Part shown: one piece after another, positions 1-6,188 of the stretch | How the letters are laid out: every line of letters begins with the position of its first letter | How positions within the stretch are numbered: position 1 is the stretch's first letter | From: D2472 sp964444385 | Lineage (GTDB): Bacteria; Pseudomonadota; Gammaproteobacteria; Magnimaribacterales; D2472 | Length of the DNA: 9,867 bases | Assembly (NCBI GenBank): GCA_964444385.1 | Contig: CAYUHD010000053.1 | Location: 1-9,867, forward strand | Direction of reading: 5' to 3' | Made by a program: the position numbers and the translations under genes | Notes under the pieces: generated by a model | What the model saw: the letters and a program-made list of their open reading frames with translations, nothing else | What the model was told of the DNA's origin: nothing | Databases searched by the model: none

Positions 1-397
1 CACTAAATTTAAGTAATCCTCCAACCCCTCTTGATTGCGCATCTTGATTAGATCCATCCAATACATCAATTTTATTTTTAAGTAAATGTTGCTTTGCTTC
101 TTCCAGTTTGGAAATGTTATCTACCTCAAAGCCTATATATAAAATTCCATGATTATCATCATCTTGATGAATACCAAGCCGCCACTGATAATCATCTAGT
201 TTTAAATAAACAGAGCCGTCATCAGCTACGCCCTTTCCACCACTAGCGATTTTAAAATTAGGGTCTTGTGGAAATCCCCAACTCTCCCCTGGAACAGCTC
301 TTGCCGGCATCATACCTAAAATTTCTGTACCGAATTTTAACCAGTCGAGCGGATCTTTTGCACCAAAACCTATATAGCCCAATGACTTAATTTCCAT
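1..397 (-). CDS. Extradiol ring-cleavage dioxygenase (BphC/HsaC-like, VOC superfamily), 3' end beyond window
   Basis: I translated this gene by hand; 132 codons are visible from an ATG at 397-395 and the frame stays open to the left edge. The protein begins MEIKSLGYIGFGAKDP and continues with a DWLKFGTEILGM stretch, then VYLKLDDYQWRLGIH and YIGFEV. This is the usual pattern of domain 1 of type I extradiol dioxygenases such as BphC and HsaC, which split catechols next to the two hydroxyls. In that family domain 1 is the non-metal half; the two His and one Glu that bind Fe(II) lie in domain 2, which is not in the window, so activity cannot be judged. The gene follows the crotonase at 425-1147 after 27 bp and is probably the last or a late gene of that operon. 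HsaC-like cleavage of a steroid A-ring catechol is an attractive role, but BphC-type enzymes for other aromatics look the same in this part. Confidence 0.85.
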   Translation of the reverse strand, partial: MEIKSLGYIGFGAKDPLDWLKFGTEILGMMPARAVPGESWGFPQDPNFKIASGGKGVADDGSVYLKLDDYQWRLGIHQDDDNHGILYIGFEVDNISKLEEAKQHLLKNKIDVLDGSNQDAQSRGVGGLLKFS

Positions 398-404
398 GAT
401 ATTT

Positions 405-411
405 CTCCCCT
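405..411 (-). promoter_or_regulatory. Strong Shine-Dalgarno site of the extradiol dioxygenase
   Basis: On the minus strand AGGGGAG stands 7 nt before the ATG at 397. It supports that start and is much stronger than anything in front of the plus-strand genes. The same heptamer at the same distance precedes the P450 at 7387-8580. Confidence 0.7.
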
Positions 412-424
412 AAAAAATCTATAG

Positions 425-1147
425 CTATTTAAACGTTTTTAATAAATTTCTCTCGTTATTTATAGCATCTTGTACCTTTTCTTCCAAATTAGGATTAAAT
501 GCTTTTTTTGCAGAAATTAAGGTATTTAAATCTATTTCATCAAATGATAATGCAATTTCAGTAATTGCATTATCTAAATTATCTTTATTAACGACTTCAT
601 TAATTAGACCTATTTCTTTAGCTTCTTGAGCTGATAAATTAGCATTTGTTAAAATGATCTCTTTTGCCTTACTAATACCTACGAGTGAAGGTAAAAAATA
701 TGTGCTTGCTAATCCAGGTAATATACCTAATTTTAAAAATGGAAATGAAATTTTTGTATTAGATTCTGCAATTCTTATATCAAAAGGCAAAACCATTGTT
801 ATACCAATTCCAACACATGCACCATGAAGACCTGCAATTAGAATTTTATTAGATTGAGAAATTTCCAATACAAATGATTTTATGAATTCATCTTCACCTA
901 TTTTTAGGCCTGATTTACTTAATTGATTACCAGTTAAATAATCTCTATCAGCACCTGAACAAAAAGAATCCCCTTTTCCCAAAAAACTTATGGCTTTAAT
1001 ATTTTGATCTGAATTAGCTATCCTAAAAGAATTTATAATTTCATCACCCATATCTGGAGTATATGCATTAAGTTTACTTGGTCTATTTAAATAGATTTTT
1101 GCTAATGAGCCTTCAATCTTAAATTCTATTTGTTCGTAGTTATTCAT
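425..1147 (-). CDS. Enoyl-CoA hydratase/isomerase family protein (crotonase fold) lacking the usual catalytic Glu residues
   Basis: A 240-residue crotonase-fold protein. The first oxyanion-hole segment is seen as SFCSGADRDYL (about residues 61-71) and the second as HGACVGIGI (108-116), so CoA-ester binding is expected. Aligned by eye to rat mitochondrial enoyl-CoA hydratase, the two catalytic glutamates (E144, E164) fall on Thr117 and Phe137. The segment FPFLKLGILPG resembles peroxisomal delta3,delta2-enoyl-CoA isomerases, but their catalytic Glu in the PEG motif is Gly145 here. Classical hydratase or isomerase chemistry is therefore doubtful; other crotonase reactions (thioester or C-C hydrolysis, decarboxylation) or a non-catalytic partner role are possible. 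The C-terminus is short and lacks the usual EKRxPxW tail. Its ATG lies inside the end of the upstream crotonase gene (8-bp overlap), so the two are translationally coupled. Confidence 0.85.
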   Translation of the reverse strand: MNNYEQIEFKIEGSLAKIYLNRPSKLNAYTPDMGDEIINSFRIANSDQNIKAISFLGKGDSFCSGADRDYLTGNQLSKSGLKIGEDEFIKSFVLEISQSNKILIAGLHGACVGIGITMVLPFDIRIAESNTKISFPFLKLGILPGLASTYFLPSLVGISKAKEIILTNANLSAQEAKEIGLINEVVNKDNLDNAITEIALSFDEIDLNTLISAKKAFNPNLEEKVQDAINNERNLLKTFK

Positions 1148-1934
1148 CTTGATTATATGGTTTCCATTTAGGAGATCGTTTTTCTATAAAAGCTTTAGCT
1201 CCTTCCTTGAAGTCAGGGTGAGTTTGTTGTTTTGAAATTAGATCCCAAGCATTATGAAGAGCATCAGCAAGACCAGTTTCTTTAGACATCCAAATAGCTT
1301 TTTTTGTTTTTGCTAAAGCTGATGGAGAGTGAATTTTAATTTTATTAGCTAATTCAATTGAACGATTCAATAATTTATCGTTATCAACAATCTCACTAAT
1401 TAATCCAATATTCTTAGCTTCAATTGCATCAAGTTTCTCACCTCCCCCAATTAACGACATTCTTAACACACTTTCTAAAGGAATCTTTCTGCTTAAACTG
1501 ACTGGCTCAAGTCCAGCAACCAAACCTACTTTCACATGAGTATCAAAAAAAGTTGCATTATTTGAAGCAATAACAATATCGCTATCAGCTACGAAATGTA
1601 AACCGCCTCCACAACATATTCCATTTACAGCGCATATAACAGGCTTCCAAACTTTATTTTGTAATGAAGTCCATTTAATTGATTCAAGGGTTGATTTGCC
1701 CATATCACCATCCATATCGGGTAAATCAGCTAAATCAGCTCCCACGGAAAATGATTTATCTCCAACGCCAGAAATTATCGCAACAATTGCCGAATCATCA
1801 TCATTAAAAAGCTTCCATGCTTTTGGTAACTCTTTAGACATTAATGAGTTAACTGCATTTAGTTGCTTTTGTCTATTTAAGAGAATTTTAGCGACGCCAT
1901 CCTCCACCTGATAATCTATTGTTGAAAATGTCAA
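1140..1934 (-). CDS. Enoyl-CoA hydratase/isomerase family protein (crotonase fold) with His at both catalytic Glu positions
   Basis: A 264-residue, full-length crotonase. Oxyanion-hole segments are KSFSVGADLADL (about 60-71) and VNGICCGGGLHF (103-114), and the C-terminus keeps the family tail AFIEKRSPKWKP. By alignment to rat enoyl-CoA hydratase, E144 becomes His113 (GGGLHF instead of GGGCEL) and E164 becomes His133 (DTHVKVG), still 20 residues apart. This means it is probably not a plain hydratase; the reaction is unknown. The start is TTG at 1934: it is preceded by an AGAGGTG ribosome site, begins the typical beta-strand TIDYQVEDGVAKILLNR, and no in-frame ATG precedes that strand. It lies 9 bp after the acyl-CoA dehydrogenase gene and overlaps the next crotonase by 8 bp, so the three are one transcription unit. 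Confidence 0.88.
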   Translation of the reverse strand: MTFSTIDYQVEDGVAKILLNRQKQLNAVNSLMSKELPKAWKLFNDDDSAIVAIISGVGDKSFSVGADLADLPDMDGDMGKSTLESIKWTSLQNKVWKPVICAVNGICCGGGLHFVADSDIVIASNNATFFDTHVKVGLVAGLEPVSLSRKIPLESVLRMSLIGGGEKLDAIEAKNIGLISEIVDNDKLLNRSIELANKIKIHSPSALAKTKKAIWMSKETGLADALHNAWDLISKQQTHPDFKEGAKAFIEKRSPKWKPYNQDE

Positions 1935-1938
1935 ATTA

Positions 1939-1945
1939 CACCTCT
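1939..1945 (-). promoter_or_regulatory. Shine-Dalgarno site deciding the TTG start of the crotonase
   Basis: AGAGGTG on the minus strand, with AGAGG ending 6 nt before TTG at 1934. It overlaps the TAG stop of the upstream acyl-CoA dehydrogenase (1946-1944), a layout typical of translational coupling. Confidence 0.6.
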
Positions 1946-3056
1946 AATTAAAAAAATCTTCCTCTATCTGATTTTCCAGATATGCTTCATCCCACATATA
2001 GTTTTGTAAATGTTTAGCTCTTTTAAAAAACAATTGTGGATCAGCCTCAACTGTAAATCCCATACCACCATAAATTTGAATAGTGGTTGCTGCTATTTCT
2101 CTAAATGATCTACAAGCTTGAAGTTTTGACAATGCTGATAATGATGAAATATCCATTTTTTCATCAAATGACCAGGCTGCTTGATATGTCATTAATTTAT
2201 TAGCCTCAACTTCAACATATCCATCTGCTAGATAATGTGCTATAGATTGAAAAGAACCGATTTTTTGACCAAATGCTTCTCTCTCAAGGGAATAGTCTCT
2301 ACCAATATATAAAGACCTTTCAGAACCACCCGATGCTTCTGCTGCAATCAATATCTGACTTAGGAAAGCAATTTCTTTCCAAGTCTCCCAGAAGTTTGAT
2401 TTTTGCATTAGATTATCTTTATCAATCTCAACATTTTTAAAAATTACCTCATATAAACTTGTTTTAGCATGGTTCTCTTGGTAATTAAAAGTTAAGCCTG
2501 GTTGGTCTGTATCAATTATTGCAGCGCCAATATTAGAATTATCTTTAAATAAAATTATTATTTTTTTAGCATCAGATGCATATGGAACCATGTGTTTTTT
2601 ACCAGTTACATAATATTTATTACTTTTTTTAGTAAGTGTTAAATTGATGCCCTCTTTATAGAATGAAGAACCTTCTTCCAACCATGCCAATGAGGTTATC
2701 AATTCACCAGAAGCTATCTCTGTAAGAATTTCTTTCTTTTGTTTGCTTGTACCTAATTTATTTATTAAAGATGAGCATATAACTGAACTAATCAAATGGG
2801 GTGATAAAGACAAGGCACGGCCAAATTCTTCATAAACAATTACTTGGTCTAGTAAGCCCATTTCTGATCCCCCAAATTTAGTAGGTATATTAATTCCAGT
2901 TAACCCAAGATTTATTAATTGTGTCCAGAATTGATCAGAGTAACCTTTTTTTGTATCTTCAATTTCTCTTAAAGTCTTTAAATCAGAATTATCAATACAT
3001 ATTTTTTCAATAGTATTTCTAAGCAATATTTGTTGTTCTGAAAATTGAAGTTCCAC
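1944..3056 (-). CDS. Acyl-CoA dehydrogenase, short non-catalytic-type subunit (ChsE2/ChsE5-like)
   Basis: A 370-residue acyl-CoA dehydrogenase. It keeps the FAD-contacting C-terminal elements of the family: REAFGQKIGSFQ (259-270, with the FAD-pyrophosphate Arg) and QIYGGMGFTVE (327-337). It lacks a catalytic base in either known place: counting back from Arg259, the helix-G Glu of isovaleryl-CoA dehydrogenase falls on Ser233, and the C-terminal MCAD-type YEGTSQ motif is absent. The middle domain also lacks the usual SEPxAGSD motif (LEEGSSF instead). This is the pattern expected of the beta subunit in alpha2beta2 steroid-CoA dehydrogenases such as FadE26-FadE27 (ChsE4-ChsE5). The likely partner is the divergent gene at 3574-4761, whose residues are complementary. 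The start is GTG at 3056: a TAA precedes it directly, and the protein opens with the typical ELQFSEQQILLR. First gene of the leftward operon. Confidence 0.9.
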   Translation of the reverse strand: MELQFSEQQILLRNTIEKICIDNSDLKTLREIEDTKKGYSDQFWTQLINLGLTGINIPTKFGGSEMGLLDQVIVYEEFGRALSLSPHLISSVICSSLINKLGTSKQKKEILTEIASGELITSLAWLEEGSSFYKEGINLTLTKKSNKYYVTGKKHMVPYASDAKKIIILFKDNSNIGAAIIDTDQPGLTFNYQENHAKTSLYEVIFKNVEIDKDNLMQKSNFWETWKEIAFLSQILIAAEASGGSERSLYIGRDYSLEREAFGQKIGSFQSIAHYLADGYVEVEANKLMTYQAAWSFDEKMDISSLSALSKLQACRSFREIAATTIQIYGGMGFTVEADPQLFFKRAKHLQNYMWDEAYLENQIEEDFFN

Positions 3057-3083
3057 TTATATCTAATTATTATTTCTAAATAT

Positions 3084-3119
3084 GACTTTTATATTAAACT
3101 TTGGGTATATGTAAGGCAA
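3084..3119 (-). promoter_or_regulatory. Candidate sigma-70 promoter for the leftward operon
   Basis: On the minus strand TTGCCT (3119-3114) and TAATAT (3096-3091) are separated by 17 bp, matching 4 of 6 and 4-5 of 6 consensus bases at the ideal spacing. Transcription would begin near 3084, leaving about 28 nt before the GTG at 3056. It sits in the 74-bp spacer between the divergent operons. For the rightward operon only weaker matches occur (for example TATATT at 3090-3095), so no plus-strand promoter is called. AT-rich DNA gives such matches by chance, hence modest confidence. Confidence 0.35.
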
Positions 3120-3130
3120 TAAATAGAAAT

Positions 3131-3571
3131 ATGGATAATGATATAACTGAAATTAAAGATAAGCTTATTGCTTATGCAAAATCATTAGATACTAGGAAAT
3201 GGAGTATTTTAAAAGATATTTTCCATAAAGAAGCTACAGCTGAATATGGCGATGATTCAATTGGTATTAAATTTAATTCATCATGTAGAGATGAGATTAT
3301 TAATATGTGTCAATCAAATTTAAATGGTTGTGGATTTACACAACATTTATTAGGAAATTTTAAAATAGTAATTAATGATAATGAAGCAACAAGTCAATGC
3401 TATGTTAGGGTTTATCATATAGGCCAAGAGCCAAATGAAAAAGAATTTTATGAGATGTTTGGTGAATATATTGATGAGTGGAAAAACATAAATAATTCAT
3501 GGTGTATTATTCATAGAAAACTCAAAGTTAATTACGAAAGAGGTAATAGAGATAAAGTTTTAGCTCCATAA
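3131..3571 (+). CDS. SnoaL-like / NTF2-fold protein
   Basis: A 146-residue protein from the ATG at 3131. The opening ITEIKDKLIAYAKSLDTRKW followed by a DIFHKEATAEYG segment, and later FTQHLLGNFKI, are typical of the SnoaL_4 group of small cone-shaped NTF2-fold proteins, which include ketosteroid isomerase and polyketide cyclase relatives and often accompany degradation genes for polycyclic compounds. The family holds enzymes and mere binding proteins, and the sequence does not settle which. An upstream in-frame TTG at 3101 would add ten residues (GICKAINRN stretch) outside the domain and would lie in the divergent promoter region, so the ATG is preferred; there is no clear ribosome site for either. 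It heads the rightward operon and ends 2 bp before the acyl-CoA dehydrogenase. Confidence 0.8.
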   Translation: MDNDITEIKDKLIAYAKSLDTRKWSILKDIFHKEATAEYGDDSIGIKFNSSCRDEIINMCQSNLNGCGFTQHLLGNFKIVINDNEATSQCYVRVYHIGQEPNEKEFYEMFGEYIDEWKNINNSWCIIHRKLKVNYERGNRDKVLAP

Positions 3572-3573
3572 AT

Positions 3574-4761
3574 ATGAATTTTAATTTTACTAAAGAAGAA
3601 GAATTATTTATTGAAGAAGTTAAAGGCTTCATCAAAGAAGAAAAGAAAAAATCTAATGCAGACGATGTATTTGCTCCAAATAGAGAAGCAGATGCTCAAA
3701 CCAAAATAGACAGCCTTGCTAGAAGAGAGTTTATGAAAATACTTTCATCAAAAGGATATCTAGGCATGTCATGGCCAAAAGAATATGGCGGTCAAGAAAA
3801 ACCTGGAATTTATGATTATATTTTAAATGAAGAATTATGTAGAGTTGGTGCCCCTTCTCCAGGAAAAGGTGTTGGATCGATAGGACAAACAATAATTCAT
3901 CATGGATCTAGCAATATAAAAAATGAATTTTTGCCTCAAATATTAGCTGGTGAAATTGATTTTGCATTGGGTTACAGCGAACCAGGTGCTGGATCAGATT
4001 TAGCATCCTTAAAGTTAAAAGCTGAAAAAAAGAAAGGTGGTTGGTTAATCAATGGTCAGAAAATTTGGACTTCATCAGCACATGTGGCTGATTGGTATTG
4101 GTTGGCTGCTAGAACTGATCCAGAAGCACCAAAGCATAGAGGAATAACTGTATTTTTAGTTAAAATGGATCATCCAGGTATTGAAGTTCATCCCATTGAA
4201 ACTGTTGGAGAACACGCTACCAATAGTGTTTTTCTAACTGACGTTTTTATATCTGATGAATATGTTATTGGAGAAGTAAATAATGGCTGGGTATATATAT
4301 GCGAAGCACTAAATTATGAAAGATTTACTTTTTATACTATAGCTCCTCTTGAACAAAAATTTAAAGAACTGGTTGAACTTATAAATAATTTATCAAGAGA
4401 TGGAATTCCATTGAATGAAATTCCTGATATTCGTAAGAAAATTATATATTTATACGCAGATGTTCAAAAAGCTAAAGTTCTTCAAAGAAAAGTTATATCA
4501 ATTGCCATCCAAGATGAGGTCCCGCAAACAGAAGCTGCTGTTTTTAAACTCTTTAGCACAAAGCTACATCAAAAATTAGCAAATGATGCAATGGATATAT
4601 TGGGTAGAGAGGGTCTCTTTAGAAAGGAGTATCAAAATTCACATGCAAATGGAAAATGGGAATGGTCATATCGAAGCACATTGGTAGATACTATTGGAGC
4701 TGGAACAACAGAAATTCAAAAGAATACAATAGCTAAAAAATCTTTAAATCTTCCTTTGTAA
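3574..4761 (+). CDS. Acyl-CoA dehydrogenase, catalytic-type subunit (ChsE1/ChsE4-like)
   Basis: A 395-residue acyl-CoA dehydrogenase. Visible motifs: MSWPKEYGG (65-73), the FAD/substrate segment ALGYSEPGAGSDLASL (131-146), QKIWTSSAHVADW (162-174) and, near the C-terminus, TIGAGTTEIQKNTIAKKSL. Glu249 in LNYERF matches the helix-G base used by isovaleryl-CoA dehydrogenase and reported for ChsE4; the MCAD base position (YEGT) is Ala376. It lacks the RxxFGQ and QIxGGxG FAD segments of homotetrameric family members (ILGREGLF stands there instead). The missing parts are present in the subunit encoded at 1944-3056, so the two probably form one alpha2beta2 enzyme introducing a C=C into an acyl-CoA side chain, as in mycobacterial cholesterol breakdown. 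The substrate is inferred only. Second gene of the rightward operon, 6 bp before the first MaoC-like gene, with no clear ribosome site. Confidence 0.92.
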   Translation: MNFNFTKEEELFIEEVKGFIKEEKKKSNADDVFAPNREADAQTKIDSLARREFMKILSSKGYLGMSWPKEYGGQEKPGIYDYILNEELCRVGAPSPGKGVGSIGQTIIHHGSSNIKNEFLPQILAGEIDFALGYSEPGAGSDLASLKLKAEKKKGGWLINGQKIWTSSAHVADWYWLAARTDPEAPKHRGITVFLVKMDHPGIEVHPIETVGEHATNSVFLTDVFISDEYVIGEVNNGWVYICEALNYERFTFYTIAPLEQKFKELVELINNLSRDGIPLNEIPDIRKKIIYLYADVQKAKVLQRKVISIAIQDEVPQTEAAVFKLFSTKLHQKLANDAMDILGREGLFRKEYQNSHANGKWEWSYRSTLVDTIGAGTTEIQKNTIAKKSLNLPL

Positions 4762-4767
4762 ATAAGT

Positions 4768-5277
4768 ATGCTACCTGAATTGCCTAAAGAAATAACAAAA
4801 CTAATTGGCAAAATTTCATTTAATGATTCTAGCCCTATTTTAGTTCAAAAAGGGCTTTGGCAAAATTTTTGTTCAGCTATTGAAGATAGTAATCCTATTT
4901 ATTGGAATGAATCAGAAGCTATCAAACATACTGAGGAGTTAATAGCCCACCCAGCATTACTGCCTTCATGGGTTCATGATTTTGAATGGCATCCTAATCG
5001 AAAAAAAGTCCAGCCTATACAACTTCATTTTCATTTAAAAGAAGTTTTAAATTTACCACTTGGAATAGTTACAGAAGTTGAGATCGAATATTATGAGCCA
5101 GTAAAAGATGGTGATGAAATTAGTTCTAATCAAAAATTATTAAGTATTTCTGACCTAGTAACAACTAAACTTGGAAAAGGAAGGTATTGGGTTATAGAAG
5201 TTACCTATTTTAACCAAGAGGAAATTATTGTTGGAAAACAAAACATGCATTTTTTAGGTTATGAAAATGAGTTCTAA
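4768..5277 (+). CDS. MaoC-like single-hotdog protein, non-catalytic half of an enoyl-CoA hydratase (ChsH2 N-domain-like)
   Basis: A 169-residue hotdog-fold protein of the MaoC_dehydrat_N type. The segment FCSAIEDSNPIYWNE (34-48) occupies the place of the hydratase-2 motif GDxNPxH, but Tyr45 stands where the catalytic His should be, while Asp40 and Asn42-Pro43 are kept. HPALLPSWVHDF and the later YYEPVKDGDEI are also typical of the family. In ChsH1-ChsH2 of Mycobacterium tuberculosis the hydratase is a heteromer of two hotdog proteins, and only one carries the Asp/His pair; this gene looks like the structural, CoA-binding half. Unlike actinobacterial ChsH2 it has no fused C-terminal DUF35 domain; a separate DUF35 protein is encoded at 8615-9028. 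It overlaps the following MaoC gene by 11-17 bp, which fits production in equal amounts. Confidence 0.82.
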   Translation: MLPELPKEITKLIGKISFNDSSPILVQKGLWQNFCSAIEDSNPIYWNESEAIKHTEELIAHPALLPSWVHDFEWHPNRKKVQPIQLHFHLKEVLNLPLGIVTEVEIEYYEPVKDGDEISSNQKLLSISDLVTTKLGKGRYWVIEVTYFNQEEIIVGKQNMHFLGYENEF

Positions 5278-5740
5278 GGTTGCTTTGCCAATTAAGAAGT
5301 ATTTTACATCAGTAAAAAATATACAGGCTGGTGCTATTTTTAGTCGTGATTGGGCGCCCCTTCATTCAAATCAAGACTGGGCTGTAAATAAAGCTAGTTT
5401 ACCAAATATAATTATGAATAATTACACACTAAATGGGTTGCTAATAAAATATGTTACTGATCTTTATGGGGATGCTACAAGAATTGGCAAAGTCACTTTC
5501 AATATTAAGAAGCCTATATGTCCAAACGAAACATTAGAATTCCATGGATCTGTAAATAATGAAGATAAGGTTTCAGATGAATTATCATTATTGAATATCA
5601 ATTTAGATATAAAAATATCTGATCAAATTGTTTCATCTGCAAAAATTATTGCAGGAGTTAATTTAACTGAAAAAAAGTTAAATTCTCCATGGAAGATAGA
5701 ACCCAAAACATGGAAATCTTACATAGATGAAATAGATTAA
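5261..5740 (+). CDS. MaoC-like single-hotdog protein, catalytic half of an enoyl-CoA hydratase (ChsH1-like)
   Basis: A 159-residue MaoC-like protein. RDWAPLHSNQDWA carries the hydratase-2 active-site pair Asp30 and His35 with the proper four-residue spacing; the Asn of the common DxNPxH is Ala32. It is thus the expected active half of a heteromeric (R)-type enoyl-CoA hydratase, adding water to the double bond made by the acyl-CoA dehydrogenase of the same operon. The partner is the preceding hotdog gene. Two starts are possible: ATG at 5261, or ATG at 5267, which has AGG 8 nt upstream and may be the true one; the difference is two residues and does not touch the domain. Both starts lie inside the upstream gene, so translation is coupled. 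Confidence 0.83.
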   Translation: MKMSSKVALPIKKYFTSVKNIQAGAIFSRDWAPLHSNQDWAVNKASLPNIIMNNYTLNGLLIKYVTDLYGDATRIGKVTFNIKKPICPNETLEFHGSVNNEDKVSDELSLLNINLDIKISDQIVSSAKIIAGVNLTEKKLNSPWKIEPKTWKSYIDEID

Positions 5741-5744
5741 TAAA

Positions 5745-6095
5745 ATGATAAAACTCATAGCTTTGATTTGTAAGAAAGATAAAATCTCAGAAAATGAATT
5801 TAGATCATATTATGAAAATAAACATGTTCCATTAATAAAAAGTATCTTTCCATCGCTAACAGGATACAAAAGAACATATCTTCTTGAATCTAACTTACTT
5901 AATGGAGAGTTTTCATTAGATCCTATAAATCAAAATACTAGATTTAATGTAATTACAGAATTATCTTTTGATAATGATGAAGGGTTAAATCAATTTTTTG
6001 AAATAGCAGCAAAAGACAACATAGTGAAGAGAATTAGAAAAGATGAAAAAAATTTTCTTGATAGCAAAAAAACGATTATGTTTAGAATCGATTAA
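5745..6095 (+). CDS. EthD-domain protein
   Basis: A 116-residue ferredoxin-like alpha/beta-barrel protein. MIKLIALICKKDKISENEF, then YYENKHVPL (residues 22-30, with the conserved His27) and GYKRTYL (40-46), is the signature of the EthD family. EthD is required for the P450-based ethyl tert-butyl ether breakdown system of Rhodococcus, though its biochemical role is unknown; relatives are frequent in bacterial gene clusters for ring compounds and act as isomerases, cyclases or unknown helpers. It starts 4 bp after the hydratase gene without a visible ribosome site and is the last gene of the rightward operon. A link to the P450s just downstream on the other strand is possible but inferred only. 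Confidence 0.8.
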   Translation: MIKLIALICKKDKISENEFRSYYENKHVPLIKSIFPSLTGYKRTYLLESNLLNGEFSLDPINQNTRFNVITELSFDNDEGLNQFFEIAAKDNIVKRIRKDEKNFLDSKKTIMFRID

Positions 6096-6188
6096 TTTTG
6101 TACTTGGCAGTTGTTACTTCCTTAGTAAAGTCAATTTCAGTTTTAATACTGACAACCGACAAATTTTAATCATAATTTTTTCGTATCT
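6096..6188 (+). other. Spacer between convergent operons, no confident terminator
   Basis: 93 bp between two stop codons. It contains a 5-bp inverted repeat (TCAGT at 6137-6141, ACTGA at 6148-6152) without an adjoining T-run, and a T6 run at 6176-6181 without a convincing stem. Base composition changes from AT-rich to about 50% GC at the right end of this spacer, where the P450 gene begins. Confidence 0.4.

Noticed and set aside
1696..1911. Plus-strand open frame within the crotonase gene
   Set aside because: Low-complexity Ser-rich translation antisense to a well-supported crotonase.
3101..3130. TTG start of the SnoaL-like gene at 3101
   Set aside because: It adds ten residues outside the domain and falls in the promoter region of the divergent gene; ATG at 3131 leads straight into the SnoaL helix.
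6110..6156. Possible terminator hairpin between the convergent operons
   Set aside because: The only stem seen (TCAGT/ACTGA) has 5 bp, is AT-rich and lacks a following T-run; the outer GTTGT/ACAAC pairing is short and interrupted.
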